Shown: in pieces, positions 8,843 through 18,631 of the stretch
Layout: every line of letters begins with the position of its first letter
How positions within the stretch are numbered: the stretch's first letter is position 1
NCBI RefSeq assembly: GCF_000819565.1
Contig: NZ_CP004393.1
Location: forward strand, 1,674,001-1,738,000
DNA length: 64,000 nucleotides
Direction of reading: 5' to 3'
From: Celeribacter indicus
Lineage (GTDB): Bacteria; Pseudomonadota; Alphaproteobacteria; Rhodobacterales; Rhodobacteraceae
Program-made: the position numbers and the translations under genes
Notes under the pieces: generated by a model
Database searches by the model: none
Seen by the model: only the letters and a program-made list of their open reading frames with translations
What the model was told of the DNA's origin: nothing

Positions 8843-10171
8843 ATGCAGGTCACCGAGACCCTGAACGAAGGTCTGAAGCGCGGCTATCAGATCACCATCA
8901 CCGCCGCAGAGCTCGACGAGAAGGTGAATGCCAAGCTCAGGGAGGCGCAGCCCGAGATCGAGATGAAGGGGTTCCGCAAGGGCAAGGTGCCGATGGCGCT
9001 CCTGAAGAAACAGTTCGGTCCGCGCGTCCTGGGCGAGGCGATGCAGGAAAGCGTCGACGGCGCGATGAACGAGCATTTCGACGCGACTGGCGACCGCCCC
9101 GCGCTCCAACCCGAGGTGAAGATGGATGCGGGCGAGGAGTGGAAGGAGGGCGACGACGTCGTCGTCACCATGACCTACGAGGCCCTGCCGCAGATCCCCG
9201 AGGCCGACCTGTCGAGCGTGACGCTCGAGCGGCTGGTGGTGAAGGCCTCTGCCGAGGAGGTCGAGGACGCGCTGAAGAACCTCGCGGCGACGGCCCAGTC
9301 CTTTGACGACAAGGACGGTGCGGCCGAGGACGGCGACCAGGTGGTGATCGACTTCACGGGCTATGTGGACGGCGAGGCCTTCGAGGGCGGCGCGGCGGAG
9401 GATTACCCGCTCGTGCTCGGCTCCGGCTCCTTCATTCCGGGGTTCGAGGAGCAGCTCGTGGGCGTGAAGGCCGGCGACGAGAAGACCGTCGAGGTCAAGT
9501 TCCCCGAGGAATACGGCGCGGCGAACCTCGCCGGCAAGGATGCGACCTTCGAATGCACGGTGAAGGCCGTGAAAGGTCCGAAAGAGGCGGAGATCGACGA
9601 CGAGCTCGCGAAGAAATTCGGCGTCGAGGATCTCGAGACGCTGAAGGGCCAGATCGCGGAGCGGCTCGAGGGCGAATATGCCGGCGCGGCCCGCGCGGTG
9701 ATGAAGCGCGCGCTGCTCGACCAGCTCGACGGCAAGGTCTCCTTCGATCTGCCGCCCTCGCTCGTGGACGCGGAGGCCAACCAGATCGCGCACCAGCTCT
9801 GGCACGAGGAAAACCCCGATCACCACGGCCATGACCATGGCGAGATCGAGGTGACCGACGAGCACCGCAAGCTCGCCGAGCGCCGCGTGCGGCTCGGCCT
9901 GCTGCTTGCCGATATCGGCCAGAAGCAGGAGATCCAGATCTCGGATGCCGAATTCACCCAGGCGGTGATGACACAGGCGCGGCAATATCCGGGCCAGGAG
10001 CGCCAGTTCTTCGAATTCGTGCAGCAGAACGCCCAGATGCGCCAGCAGATCCAGGCGCCGCTGTTCGAGGACAAGGTGGTCGACTGGATCGCCGAACAGG
10101 CCGACGTGACGGAAAAGGAGGTCTCCAAGGACGATCTCGAGAAGGCCGTCGAGGCGCTGGACGAGGAATGA
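8843..10171 (+). CDS. tig: Trigger factor
   Basis: Ribosome-associated chaperone and peptidyl-prolyl isomerase that shelters nascent chains, 442 residues, normal length. The N-terminal ribosome-binding signature GFRKGKVP is at residues 43-50; the FKBP-type PPIase domain follows at roughly 165-250 ([37 protein letters not shown]); the helical C-terminal cradle completes the protein. A His-rich patch (HHGHDHG, about 330-336) lies in the C-terminal domain and could bind metal. Single-gene unit closed by a terminator. Confidence 0.97.
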   Translation: MQVTETLNEGLKRGYQITITAAELDEKVNAKLREAQPEIEMKGFRKGKVPMALLKKQFGPRVLGEAMQESVDGAMNEHFDATGDRPALQPEVKMDAGEEWKEGDDVVVTMTYEALPQIPEADLSSVTLERLVVKASAEEVEDALKNLAATAQSFDDKDGAAEDGDQVVIDFTGYVDGEAFEGGAAEDYPLVLGSGSFIPGFEEQLVGVKAGDEKTVEVKFPEEYGAANLAGKDATFECTVKAVKGPKEAEIDDELAKKFGVEDLETLKGQIAERLEGEYAGAARAVMKRALLDQLDGKVSFDLPPSLVDAEANQIAHQLWHEENPDHHGHDHGEIEVTDEHRKLAERRVRLGLLLADIGQKQEIQISDAEFTQAVMTQARQYPGQERQFFEFVQQNAQMRQQIQAPLFEDKVVDWIAEQADVTEKEVSKDDLEKAVEALDEE

Positions 10172-10214
10172 CATAAGCCCGCAAAAGGGCACTCGTCATC
10201 GACGGGGGACAGAG

Positions 10215-10243
10215 GGCCGCTCCGGCGACGGGGCGGCCTTTTT
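10215..10243 (+). terminator. Rho-independent terminator of tig
   Basis: Stem GGCCGC/GCGGCC (10215-10220 with 10233-10238) with a 12-base loop followed by five T residues, 44 bases after the tig stop. Confidence 0.8.
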
Positions 10244-10280
10244 GCTGTGCGTCGGGTATGGGTGAGGGACGGAGGGAGGG

Positions 10281-10315
10281 TGGAGACGGGGGGTGGAGAC
10301 GGGGGGTGGAGACGG
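10281..10315. repeat. 13-bp G-rich tandem repeat
   Basis: The unit TGGAGACGGGGGG starts at 10281, 10294 and 10307 (two full copies and a partial third). The G6 runs, with GGGAGGG just before, give four or more G-tracts within about 40 bases, so a G-quadruplex is possible. It lies between the tig terminator and a convergent gene. Confidence 0.85.
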
Positions 10316-10364
10316 AGGCGGGCGGACATGCCGAAGGCGGCCTTGCCCCCGCAGGCATGAAAAA

Positions 10365-10427
10365 GGGGGCTTTGCCCCCTCGGCCGCGCCGCGGCCTCAC
10401 CCCCAGGATATTTCAGAGCAGATGAAG
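10365..10427. repeat. Composite intergenic repeat, copy A (hairpin + ATATTT box)
   Basis: A perfect hairpin GGGGGC-TTT-GCCCCC (10365-10379) is followed by a GC-rich arm, then CACCCCCAGG and a box beginning GGATATTTCAGAGCAG (10406-10427). A second copy stands at 13498-13552; their boxes differ at one of 22 positions. Confidence 0.75.
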
Positions 10428-10434
10428 GCCCGCC

Positions 10435-10920
10435 TCAGCCTCTGAGCCCGGTCTCGTGGAGGAGGCCCATCTTCTTGGCCTCGTAGTAATAGCCGCGGGC
10501 GTACCAGCCCATCGCGCGGTTGATGTCGCCGCCGGACACCATATAGGCGCCCTTGAGGTACTTGCCGGCATATTGGAGGTTGACGTTCGGATCGAGCAGA
10601 TCCTCGGGCTTGCCCTGGAAGCCCATCGTGCGGGCGGTTTGCGGCAGGATCTGCAACAGGCCGTAATAGGGGCCGTTGCGCGCGCCGGGCCGGTGGGTGC
10701 TTTCGCGGATGGCCTGGCGGTGGATGAGCTCGCGCGGGATCTGGTAGTGATCCGCCCAGCGGTTGATCAGCCGGCGCAGCTCGGGCGTCTCGTTGGGATA
10801 GAGCGGCGGATCGAAGGGGGCGGCGCGGGAAACTTCGGCGGTGTTGTCGCCGCAGGCGGCGAGGGCGAGGGCGGACAGGAGGAAGGTCCGGCGGGCCAGT
10901 GTCGACATTCGGCTTCTCAT
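10435..10920 (-). CDS. Lytic transglycosylase (SLT family) lipoprotein
   Basis: Small periplasmic peptidoglycan lyase of 161 residues. The N-terminus holds a signal peptide with lipobox LAAC (Cys23). The SLT domain shows the catalytic Glu73 in IRESTHRPGA, then the substrate-groove motif YYGLLQILPQTARTMGF and the NLQYAGKYLKG and MGWYARGY blocks of family 1 lytic transglycosylases. It would cleave murein from the inner face of the outer membrane. An alternative start at 10908 (MSTLARR) shortens the signal peptide to a more usual length. Single gene between tig (convergent) and the ribosomal operon. Confidence 0.9.
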   Translation of the reverse strand: MRSRMSTLARRTFLLSALALAACGDNTAEVSRAAPFDPPLYPNETPELRRLINRWADHYQIPRELIHRQAIRESTHRPGARNGPYYGLLQILPQTARTMGFQGKPEDLLDPNVNLQYAGKYLKGAYMVSGGDINRAMGWYARGYYYEAKKMGLLHETGLRG

Positions 10921-11023
10921 TTGCAGTGACGCTGCCGGTATTCAGCATGTTTGGCCGGATCTGCCAAGCTTGCGGTTTCTGCGTCGGCAAAACCTCGCCC
11001 ATCAATTTGACTTTGCATCCGAA

Positions 11024-11054
11024 AATGCAAAAGCCCCGCCGGGGGCGGGGCTTT
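11024..11054 (-). terminator. Terminator of the rpsF-rpsR-rplI operon
   Basis: Perfect 11-bp stem AAAGCCCCGCC/GGCGGGGCTTT (11030-11040 with 11044-11054), 3-base loop, followed on the minus strand by TTTTGCATTTT. It stands 22 bases beyond the rplI stop. Confidence 0.88.
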
Positions 11055-11076
11055 CGACATGCGATGCGGGAGAGGG

Positions 11077-11691
11077 TCACTCTTCCTCGGCGGCCTCTTG
11101 CGGGGCGGTGTCGCCGTAATCCTCGTCCTCCGAGGTTGCGGCGCCGATGTCGTCGAAGAGTTCCGCGATCTCGAATTCGGCGCGGGCCTCTTCCTCGGCG
11201 GCGAGTTCCTGGATCGACTTGCCCTCGGCCTGAAGCTCGGCTTCCTCGGCGGAGCGCGCGACGTTCAGGATGATCGTGGCCTCGACTTCCGGGTGCAGGA
11301 CCACGGAGACCTCGTGCAGGCCGAGCTCCTTGATCGGCGCCTTCAGCGCGACCTGCTTGCGGTCGAGCGAGAAGCCGTTCTCCGTCGCGGCGTCGGCGGC
11401 GTCACGGGTGGTGACGGAGCCGTAGAGCGAGCCGGCGTCGGAGGCGGAGCGAATCACGACGAATTTCTGGCCGTCGAGTTTCGCGGCGAGGGCCTCGGCC
11501 TCTTTCTTCGTCTCGAGGTTGCGGGCCTCGAGCTGGGCTTTCTGGGCTTCGAACGCCTTGATGTTGGCGTCGGAGGCGCGCAGGGCCTTTTCCTGCGGGA
11601 GCAGGAAGTTGCGGGCGTAGCCGTCCTTGACGGTCACGACATCGCCCATCTGGCCGAGCTTGGCCACGCGTTCGAGAAGGATAACTTCCAT
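11077..11691 (-). CDS. rplI: 50S ribosomal protein L9
   Basis: Large-subunit protein with the N-terminal rRNA-binding domain starting [19 protein letters not shown] and [19 protein letters not shown], a long connecting helix (about 40-75) and a C-terminal domain. At 204 residues it is some 50 longer than E. coli L9; the extra part is an acidic, Glu/Ala-rich tail from about residue 150, which I recall as normal for this bacterial family. Last gene of the rpsF-rpsR-rplI operon and followed by a strong terminator. Confidence 0.97.
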   Translation of the reverse strand: MEVILLERVAKLGQMGDVVTVKDGYARNFLLPQEKALRASDANIKAFEAQKAQLEARNLETKKEAEALAAKLDGQKFVVIRSASDAGSLYGSVTTRDAADAATENGFSLDRKQVALKAPIKELGLHEVSVVLHPEVEATIILNVARSAEEAELQAEGKSIQELAAEEEARAEFEIAELFDDIGAATSEDEDYGDTAPQEAAEEE

Positions 11692-11703
11692 TGGATCTAC
11701 TCC

Positions 11704-11931
11704 TTACTTCACGGCGTAGGGCAGGAGCGCGAGGAAACGGGCGCGTTTGATGGCGCGGGCCAGTTCACGCTGTTTCTTGGCGGAGACTGCGGTGATGCGG
11801 GAGGGCACGATCTTGCCGCGCTCGGAGATGTAGCGTTGCAGCAGGCGGGTGTCCTTGTAGTCGATCGCGGGGGCGTTCTCGCCGGAGAACGGGCAGACCT
11901 TGCGGCGACGGAAAAACGGTTTAGCGGCCAT
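11704..11931 (-). CDS. rpsR: 30S ribosomal protein S18
   Basis: Small-subunit protein of 75 residues, normal length, with the typical [13 protein letters not shown] start, [19 protein letters not shown] and the C-terminal [20 protein letters not shown] helix. It binds S6 on the platform of the 30S subunit, which agrees with rpsF immediately upstream (21-base gap). Confidence 0.98.
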   Translation of the reverse strand: MAAKPFFRRRKVCPFSGENAPAIDYKDTRLLQRYISERGKIVPSRITAVSAKKQRELARAIKRARFLALLPYAVK

Positions 11932-11952
11932 GGGTTCGGTCCTTTCTCAAGA

Positions 11953-12306
11953 TCAGTTGCGGCGGCGACGGTCGTCGCGCTCGTCACGTTTCTGCATCTG
12001 GACGGAGGGGCCTTCCTCATGCGTGTCGACCTTGATGGTCAGGACGCGCATCACGTCGTCATGCAGGCGCATCAGGCGTTCCATCTCCTGCACCGCGGCC
12101 GAGGGGGCGTCGGTGCGCAGGAAGGCATAGTGGCCCTTGCGGTTCTTGTTGATCTTGTAGGCCATCGTCTTGACGCCCCAGTATTCGGATTCGACGACCT
12201 TCCCGCCGTTGTCCGAAAGGACGGTGCCAAAATGTTCGATGAGACCTTCGGCCTGCGCGTTGGACAGGTCCTGACGCGCAATGAAGACATGCTCGTAAAG
12301 CGGCAT
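11953..12306 (-). CDS. rpsF: 30S ribosomal protein S6
   Basis: 117-residue small-subunit protein; partner of S18. It begins [15 protein letters not shown] and carries the family core [19 protein letters not shown] and [16 protein letters not shown], ending in a basic/acidic low-complexity tail (DERDDRRRR). First gene of the operon. The preceding 250 bases up to fabD must carry divergent promoters for this operon and the fab genes. Confidence 0.97.
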   Translation of the reverse strand: MPLYEHVFIARQDLSNAQAEGLIEHFGTVLSDNGGKVVESEYWGVKTMAYKINKNRKGHYAFLRTDAPSAAVQEMERLMRLHDDVMRVLTIKVDTHEEGPSVQMQKRDERDDRRRRN

Positions 12307-12562
12307 GGAGACTCCAGTTCGTTTCAAGCGCATTTCATAGGTCGGGCGGTTCGGCCTTTCCGCGGCCCGGCCACGAGAGGCTGCGCGGTTCATAGCTGTC
12401 TTGCGGAAAGGATGTGCCCTTATACGCATTGCGGCCCGGCGATCAAGGGCGAAAGCGACGGCGGGCGCGGCGGCGGGAATTGCGACAGCGGGCTTGCCGC
12501 GCGCCTGCCGGGCGGGTAGACCCGTCGGCAATGAGAAACCGAGCATGACGGAGGGGGCGGGC

Positions 12563-13492
12563 ATGACGCGCGCATTCGTGTTTCCGGGGCAGGGCGCCCA
12601 GACGATCGGCATGGGCAAGGCGCTGGCCGAGGCATATCCCGCGGCGAAGGCCGTGTTCGACGAGGTGGACGAGGCGCTGGGCGAAAAGCTCTCCGCGCTG
12701 ATCTGGGAGGGCGACATCGAGACGCTGACGCTCACGCAGAACGCCCAGCCGGCGCTGATGGCGACCTCGCTCGCGGCGCTGCGCGCGCTCGCGGCGGACG
12801 GATTTGCGGTGAGCGATGCCGCCTTTGTCGCGGGGCATTCGCTCGGGGAATATTCGGCGCTGGCGGCGGCGGGATCGCTGACCGTGGCGGATACGGCGCG
12901 GCTTCTGCGCACGCGCGGCCAGGCGATGCAGGCGGCGGTGCCGGTGGGCGTCGGCGCGATGGCGGCGCTCCTGGGGCTCGATTTCGGGACGGTGACGCGC
13001 GTGGCGCAGGAGGCGGCGCAGGGCCAGGTCTGCCAGGCGGCGAACGACAACGATCCGGGACAGGTCGTCGTCTCCGGGCACAAGGAGGCGGTCGAGCGCG
13101 CGGTGGAGATCGCGAAGGCGCAGGGCGCGAAGCGCGCGGTCCTGCTGCCGGTGTCCGCGCCCTTCCACTGCAAGCTGATGCAGCCGGCCGCGCGGGTCAT
13201 GGCCGAGGCGCTCGACGATGTGGAGATTGCCGAGCCGCAGGTGCCGCTGGTGGCGAATGTGACCGCTTCGGACGTGACCGACCCGACGACGATCCGCGCG
13301 CTCCTGGTGGAGCAGGTGACGGGCTCGGTGCGCTGGCGCGAGAGCGTCGAGTTCATGGCGGCGCAGGGCGTCACCGAGATCTGGGAGATCGGCGCGGGCA
13401 AGGCGCTGTCGGGGATGGTGAAGCGGATCGACAGGTCGATCGCCTGCACCGCGATCGGCACGCCCGAGGATATCGCGAAACTGGACGGGTGA
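12563..13492 (+). CDS. fabD: Malonyl-CoA:ACP transacylase
   Basis: Loads malonate from CoA onto acyl carrier protein to start fatty acid elongation. 309 residues from ATG 12563, chosen because GGAGG lies 8 bases upstream and the protein then begins [18 protein letters not shown] as the family does (12545 is an alternative). The nucleophile is Ser93 in GHSLGEYSA; the QxxxxxxR region and SAPFHCKLM with the catalytic His follow. It heads the fabD-fabG-acpP-fabF-mltG series. Confidence 0.96.
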   Translation: MTRAFVFPGQGAQTIGMGKALAEAYPAAKAVFDEVDEALGEKLSALIWEGDIETLTLTQNAQPALMATSLAALRALAADGFAVSDAAFVAGHSLGEYSALAAAGSLTVADTARLLRTRGQAMQAAVPVGVGAMAALLGLDFGTVTRVAQEAAQGQVCQAANDNDPGQVVVSGHKEAVERAVEIAKAQGAKRAVLLPVSAPFHCKLMQPAARVMAEALDDVEIAEPQVPLVANVTASDVTDPTTIRALLVEQVTGSVRWRESVEFMAAQGVTEIWEIGAGKALSGMVKRIDRSIACTAIGTPEDIAKLDG

Positions 13493-13497
13493 AGAGA

Positions 13498-13552
13498 GAG
13501 GGCTCCGCCCTCGGGGCGGCCGGTTCACCCGGATATTTAAGAGCAGATGAAG
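13498..13552. repeat. Composite intergenic repeat, copy B
   Basis: Hairpin GAGGGC-TCC-GCCCTC (13498-13512), GC-rich spacer, CACCC, then the box GGATATTTAAGAGCAG (13531-13552), nearly identical to the box at 10406-10427. It fills most of the 85-base gap between fabD and fabG, and ends just before the fabG ribosome-binding site. Confidence 0.75.
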
Positions 13553-13577
13553 CGGAAGGCTTCGGGAGGCGAGAGAG

Positions 13578-14315
13578 ATGTTTGACTTGACGGGGAAGAA
13601 TGCGCTGGTCACCGGTGCGTCCGGCGGCATCGGCGGGGCGATCGCGACGGCGCTGCACGAGGCCGGGGCGACGGTGGCGCTGTCGGGGACGCGGGTGGAG
13701 CCGCTCGAGGCGCTGGCCGCGGAGCTCGGGGAGCGGGTGCATGTGCTGCCCTGCAACCTGTCGGACCGGGAGAGTGTCGAGGCGCTGCCGAAACAGGCGG
13801 CGGAGGCGATGGGCTCGGTCGACATCCTCGTGAACAACGCGGGGATCACGCGCGACAACCTGTTCATGCGGATGTCGGAGGAGGAATGGGAGAGCGTGCT
13901 GAACGTGAACCTCACCTCGACGATGCGGCTCTGCAAGGGCGTGCTGCGCGGCATGATGAAGGCGCGCTGGGGCCGGATCGTGAACATTTCCTCCATCGTC
14001 GGCGCGACGGGCAATCCCGGCCAGGGCAATTACGCCGCCTCGAAGGCGGGGATGGTCGGCATGTCGAAATCCCTGGCCTATGAGGTGGCGACGCGCGGGA
14101 TCACGGTGAACTGCGTCGCGCCCGGTTTCATCGCCACGGCGATGACCGACAAGCTGACCGACGAGCAGAAGGACAAGATCAACGCGCAGATCCCGGCGGC
14201 GCGGATGGGCCGGCCCGAGGAAATCGCGGCGGCGGTGCTCTATCTGGCCTCCGAGGAGGCGGGATATACGACGGGAACGACGCTTCACGTCAACGGCGGA
14301 ATGGCGATGCTGTGA
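13578..14315 (+). CDS. fabG: 3-oxoacyl-ACP reductase
   Basis: NADPH-dependent reductase of fatty acid elongation, an SDR of 245 residues. The cofactor motif GASGGIGG is at 13-20, NNAGITRDN at 86-93, and the catalytic Ser139, Tyr152 and Lys156 (YAASK) are present; the C-terminus is the usual MTDKLTDEQK ... GTTLHVNGGMAML. Follows fabD and precedes acpP. Confidence 0.97.
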   Translation: MFDLTGKNALVTGASGGIGGAIATALHEAGATVALSGTRVEPLEALAAELGERVHVLPCNLSDRESVEALPKQAAEAMGSVDILVNNAGITRDNLFMRMSEEEWESVLNVNLTSTMRLCKGVLRGMMKARWGRIVNISSIVGATGNPGQGNYAASKAGMVGMSKSLAYEVATRGITVNCVAPGFIATAMTDKLTDEQKDKINAQIPAARMGRPEEIAAAVLYLASEEAGYTTGTTLHVNGGMAML

Positions 14316-14376
14316 ACGCGCGGAGCCTTGCCGGGCGGGTGGGCACAAACCATTTGCCACCGGAAAGGATTGTGCT

Positions 14377-14523
14377 ATGAGCAGCGCAGATGGCGCCACG
14401 GGGGCGGTTTTCGGCCCCATGGCCATGCCGGTGGCCGGACCAGGTCCGGAAGGGCCGGCCGGCATGTCGAAGAGCGGCCCGAGGGCCAGTGGAAAAATGG
14501 GCAGCGGGCCCGGAATTATGTGA
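14377..14523 (+). CDS. Possible small protein in the acpP leader (48 aa)
   Basis: A 48-codon frame starting at ATG 14377 with a good ribosome-binding site (GGAAAGGA, about 7 bases upstream) and ending at TGA 14521-14523, inside the acpP Shine-Dalgarno region, 9 bases before the acpP ATG. Composition is odd: Gly, Pro, Met, Ala and Ser make up most of it, with SGPRASGK-like repeats and no hydrophobic core. It may be a translated leader that couples or tunes acpP translation, a genuine microprotein, or a chance frame in GC-rich DNA. Confidence 0.35.
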   Translation: MSSADGATGAVFGPMAMPVAGPGPEGPAGMSKSGPRASGKMGSGPGIM

Positions 14524-14532
14524 GGAAAGACC

Positions 14533-14766
14533 ATGAGCGACATCGCAGATCGCGTGAGAAAGATCGTCGTCGAGCATCTCGACGTTGAAGAGGACAAGGT
14601 GACCGAAAACGCATCCTTCATCGACGATCTGGGCGCCGACAGCCTCGATACCGTCGAACTGGTGATGGCTTTCGAAGAAGAATTCGGCATCGAGATTCCG
14701 GACGACGCGGCCGAGACGATCCAGACCTTCGGCGACGCGGTGAAGTTCATCTCCGAAGCCTCCTGA
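14533..14766 (+). CDS. acpP: Acyl carrier protein
   Basis: 77-residue acidic carrier that holds growing acyl chains on a 4'-phosphopantetheine arm attached to Ser37 in [10 protein letters not shown]. Sequence is of the canonical AcpP type ([41 protein letters not shown]). It sits between fabG and fabF and has its own terminator, which fits the high level of ACP needed in cells. Confidence 0.98.
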   Translation: MSDIADRVRKIVVEHLDVEEDKVTENASFIDDLGADSLDTVELVMAFEEEFGIEIPDDAAETIQTFGDAVKFISEAS

Positions 14767-14804
14767 GGCGTTTCGCGGTCCCGGCGGGATCGCGGCGCGA
14801 TGGA

Positions 14805-14835
14805 AACGGCGCACCCCACCGGGCGCGCCGTTTTT
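14805..14835 (+). terminator. Terminator after acpP
   Basis: Perfect 8-bp stem AACGGCGC/GCGCCGTT (14805-14812 with 14825-14832) running into five T residues, 39 bases after the acpP stop. It would separate acpP transcripts from fabF. Confidence 0.85.
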
Positions 14836-14985
14836 CTTTGCGCGCGGGGCACAGGCGGGGGCGGTGCCGGCGCCGGTCCGGGGCGGCGGAGCGCGGTCGC
14901 GGAATTGCGCGGGCGGCGCCCCATGGCCTTCCATCGTGGGACAAGGGCGTGTATTGAGAGGCAGTCAAAGAACAAGGGGGCGAGG

Positions 14986-16247
14986 ATGCGCCGAGTAGTT
15001 GTCACGGGTCTTGGAATGGTTTCGCCGCTCGCATGCGGTGTGGAGGAAACGTGGGAGCGCCTTCTGGCCGGCCAGTCGGCGGCGGGGACGATCCGGCGCT
15101 TCGACGCGGACCATCTGGCGACGAATTACGCCTGCGAAGTGAAATTCGGTGACGGGACGGAGGGCACGTTCAACCCCGACGACTGGATGGAGCCGAAGGA
15201 GCGGCGCAAGGTCGACGATTTCATCCTGTTCGGCATGGCGGCGGCGGAACAGGCGCTGGTCGATGCCGACTGGAAACCCGAAGACGAGGACGAGCTGCTG
15301 CGCACGGGCGTGCTGATCGGATCGGGGATCGGCGGGCTCTCCTCGATCGCGGACACGGCGGTGCTTCTGAAGGAGAAGGGCCCGCGGCGGATCTCGCCCT
15401 TCTTCATTCCCGGTTCGCTCATCAATCTCATTTCCGGCCAGGTCTCGATCCGCTACGGGTTCAAGGGGCCGAACCATGCCGTCGTGACGGCCTGTTCGAC
15501 GGGGGCGCATGCGATCGGCGACGCCTCGCGGCTGATCATGCTGGGCGATGCGGACGTGATGGTCGCGGGCGGCGCGGAGGCGGCGATCTGCGAACTCGGC
15601 ATCGCGGGGTTCAACGCCTGCAAGGCGCTGTCGACGAAGCGGCGCGAGGATCCCGAACATGCCTCGCGGCCCTATGACACCGATCGCGACGGCTTCGTGA
15701 TGGGCGAGGGGGCCGGGGTCGTGGTGCTCGAGGAATACGAGCACGCGAAGGCCCGCGGCGCCAAGATCTATGCCGAGGTCGTGGGCTATGGCCTCTCGGG
15801 CGACGCCTATCACATCACCGCGCCGGCCGAGGATGGCGACGGCGGCTTCCGCGCGATGCAGGCGGCGATCGCGCGGGCGGGGATCGCGCCTTCGGAGATC
15901 GACTATATCAACGCGCACGGCACCTCGACCATGGCCGACACGATCGAGCTTGCCGCGGTCGAGCGGCTGCTCGGCAATGCGGCGGCGACGGCGACGATGT
16001 CCTCGACGAAATCCTCCATCGGGCACCTTCTGGGCGCGGCCGGCGCGGTGGAGGCGATCTTCTGCATTCTGGCGATCCGCGATCAGGTGGCGCCGCCGAC
16101 GATCAACCTCGACACTCCGGCGGTCGAGCCGAAGCTCGACCTCGCGCCGAATGCGAAGCGGGAGCGCCGGATCGACGTGGCGCTGTCGAATTCCTTCGGC
16201 TTCGGGGGCACCAACGCCTCGCTCGTTCTGAAGAAGGTTGACGGCTG

Positions 16248-16248
<1 letters not shown>
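14986..16248 (+). CDS. fabF: Beta-ketoacyl-ACP synthase II
   Basis: Condensing enzyme of fatty acid elongation, 420 residues from ATG 14986. Thiolase fold with the nucleophile Cys170 in VVTACSTGAHA and the two catalytic histidines in INAHGTSTMADT and SSIGHLLGAAGA. The terminal NSFGFGGTNASLV motif is intact. The stop overlaps the mltG start (16246-16248), so the two genes are translationally coupled. Confidence 0.97.
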
Positions 16249-17429
<1,181 letters not shown>

Positions 17430-17437
17430 GGCAAGGG

Positions 17438-17467
17438 AAAGGGGCGTCCGCGGGGCGCCCCTTTCGT
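17438..17467 (+). terminator. Terminator after mltG
   Basis: Stem AAAGGGGCG/CGCCCCTTT (17438-17446 with 17456-17464) with a 9-base loop, followed by a short T-containing tail; 9 bases after the mltG stop. The region before the convergent channel gene holds nothing else. Confidence 0.65.
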
Positions 17468-17536
17468 TCGACGGGCCGGCATGGAAAACCTCTCCATCGC
17501 GAGCGCGGGCCTTGCCGCGGCGGTCGAATGGCGGCC

Positions 17537-18310
17537 TCAGCCCTGGCCCTCGGTGCCGATATGGATGACCGTGCCGCAATGCTTGCAGTGCACGGCGTCG
17601 GCATCGTGCAGCATGAGGCCGCAGACCTTGCATTCGCAGCGCACCTTGGTGGGACGGAAGAGCACCTGCGCGAGCCGCAGGAACAGGGTGACGCCAAAGA
17701 ACATGACCGCGATCGAGAGCAGGCGCCCCGTGGTGCCGTCGAGGGTGATGTCGCCGAAGCCCGTGGTGGTGAGCGTGGTGATGGTGAAATAGAGCGCGTC
17801 GGCATAGTTGCGGATATGCGGGTTGTGCCCGTGTTCGAGCGCATAGATGAGGCCCGTGGTCACGAAGATGAAGACGAGCAGGTTGAGCGCGGCGAGGATC
17901 ACCTCCTCATGCGCGCGGAAGAGCCTGAAATCCTGCCGGAGACGTTCGAGGAGCTGGTAGGTGTGCAGCAGCCGCAGCGTGCGCAGGATGCGCAGGAAGC
18001 CGAGCCCCTCGCCCGCGAGCGGCGCGAGGAAGGACATGAGCGCGGCGATGTCGGCCAGCGTCGAGAAGCGCAGGAAGTAGCGCAGCGTGCGCCGCGTGAC
18101 ACAGACGCGGGCGGAGAAGTCGCAGAGGATCACGAGGCCCAGCACGAGATCGGTCACCTCGACCCAGAGCGCATGCGCGAGGAAGGAGGTGATGATGACG
18201 AAGATCATCGTCACGATGTCGAAGGCGAGAAGCGCATAGCGGAAGCGATGCGCGCGGGCGCTGTCGCCTTCGTAGAGCTCTGTGAGGGTCGTCTTGAATG
18301 TCGAGGGCAT
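17537..18310 (-). CDS. Voltage-sensor-type K+ channel with zinc-ribbon tail
   Basis: Inner-membrane channel of 257 residues. Hydrophobic segments at about 26-48, 53-71, 84-100, an arginine-bearing S4-like helix at 106-126, S5 at 137-157 and S6 at 196-216 give the six-helix plan. The selectivity filter reads TTTGFGD (181-187), close to the usual TVGYGD. The C-terminus after S6 is only 40 residues and carries Cys225, Cys227, Cys230 and Cys242, Cys245, a CxxC...CxxC zinc ribbon with HxxxC spacing. Tetramer and K+ selectivity are family inferences. It faces the mltG gene (convergent) and is divergent to the GTA cluster. Confidence 0.88.
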   Translation of the reverse strand: MPSTFKTTLTELYEGDSARAHRFRYALLAFDIVTMIFVIITSFLAHALWVEVTDLVLGLVILCDFSARVCVTRRTLRYFLRFSTLADIAALMSFLAPLAGEGLGFLRILRTLRLLHTYQLLERLRQDFRLFRAHEEVILAALNLLVFIFVTTGLIYALEHGHNPHIRNYADALYFTITTLTTTGFGDITLDGTTGRLLSIAVMFFGVTLFLRLAQVLFRPTKVRCECKVCGLMLHDADAVHCKHCGTVIHIGTEGQG

Positions 18311-18631
18311 GGCGCGTGAACTGGTCCTGTTTCACCGGGTTTCAAGGGCGCGCGCCGGGGAACGGCCATCGGTCCGGGCGCCGCTCAGGGTGGCGAGCGG
18401 TCCGTTAACAATTTGAAAGTAATTGAAAACTTGACTTTTTCGCCTTGCCGTGGCAGGATCGGGACATGCTGGAAGACATGGGCAGGGCGGCCGTGTCGGG
18501 CACCTGAGGGGGTGTGCGACGGGGATGGCCGCTGTCGTCCCGCACGGTCCGGCCCGGCAGCAGGCCGGGACCGGACGGGGACGGCCCATGCGCTCGGCTC
18601 GGAGGTCATGCGAGCAAGAGAGGCACGGACC
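18311..18631. other. Divergent regulatory region before the GTA cluster
   Basis: 321 bases between the channel gene (minus) and GTA g1 (plus), without a convincing gene. A strikingly AT-rich patch at 18403-18441 contains GTTAACAATTTG, AATTGAAAAC and TTGACT (18431-18436), the best -35-like hexamer for plus-strand transcription, but no clear -10 box follows. The GTA promoter, or the site of its activators, is expected here. Confidence 0.45.

Noticed and set aside
8780..10192. 470-residue minus-strand frame
   Set aside because: Antisense to trigger factor; Leu/His/Arg-rich and without domains.
18413..18607. N-terminal extension of GTA g1
   Set aside because: No ribosome-binding site for the far start and the extra residues are Gly/Arg/Cys-rich, unlike the helical protein.
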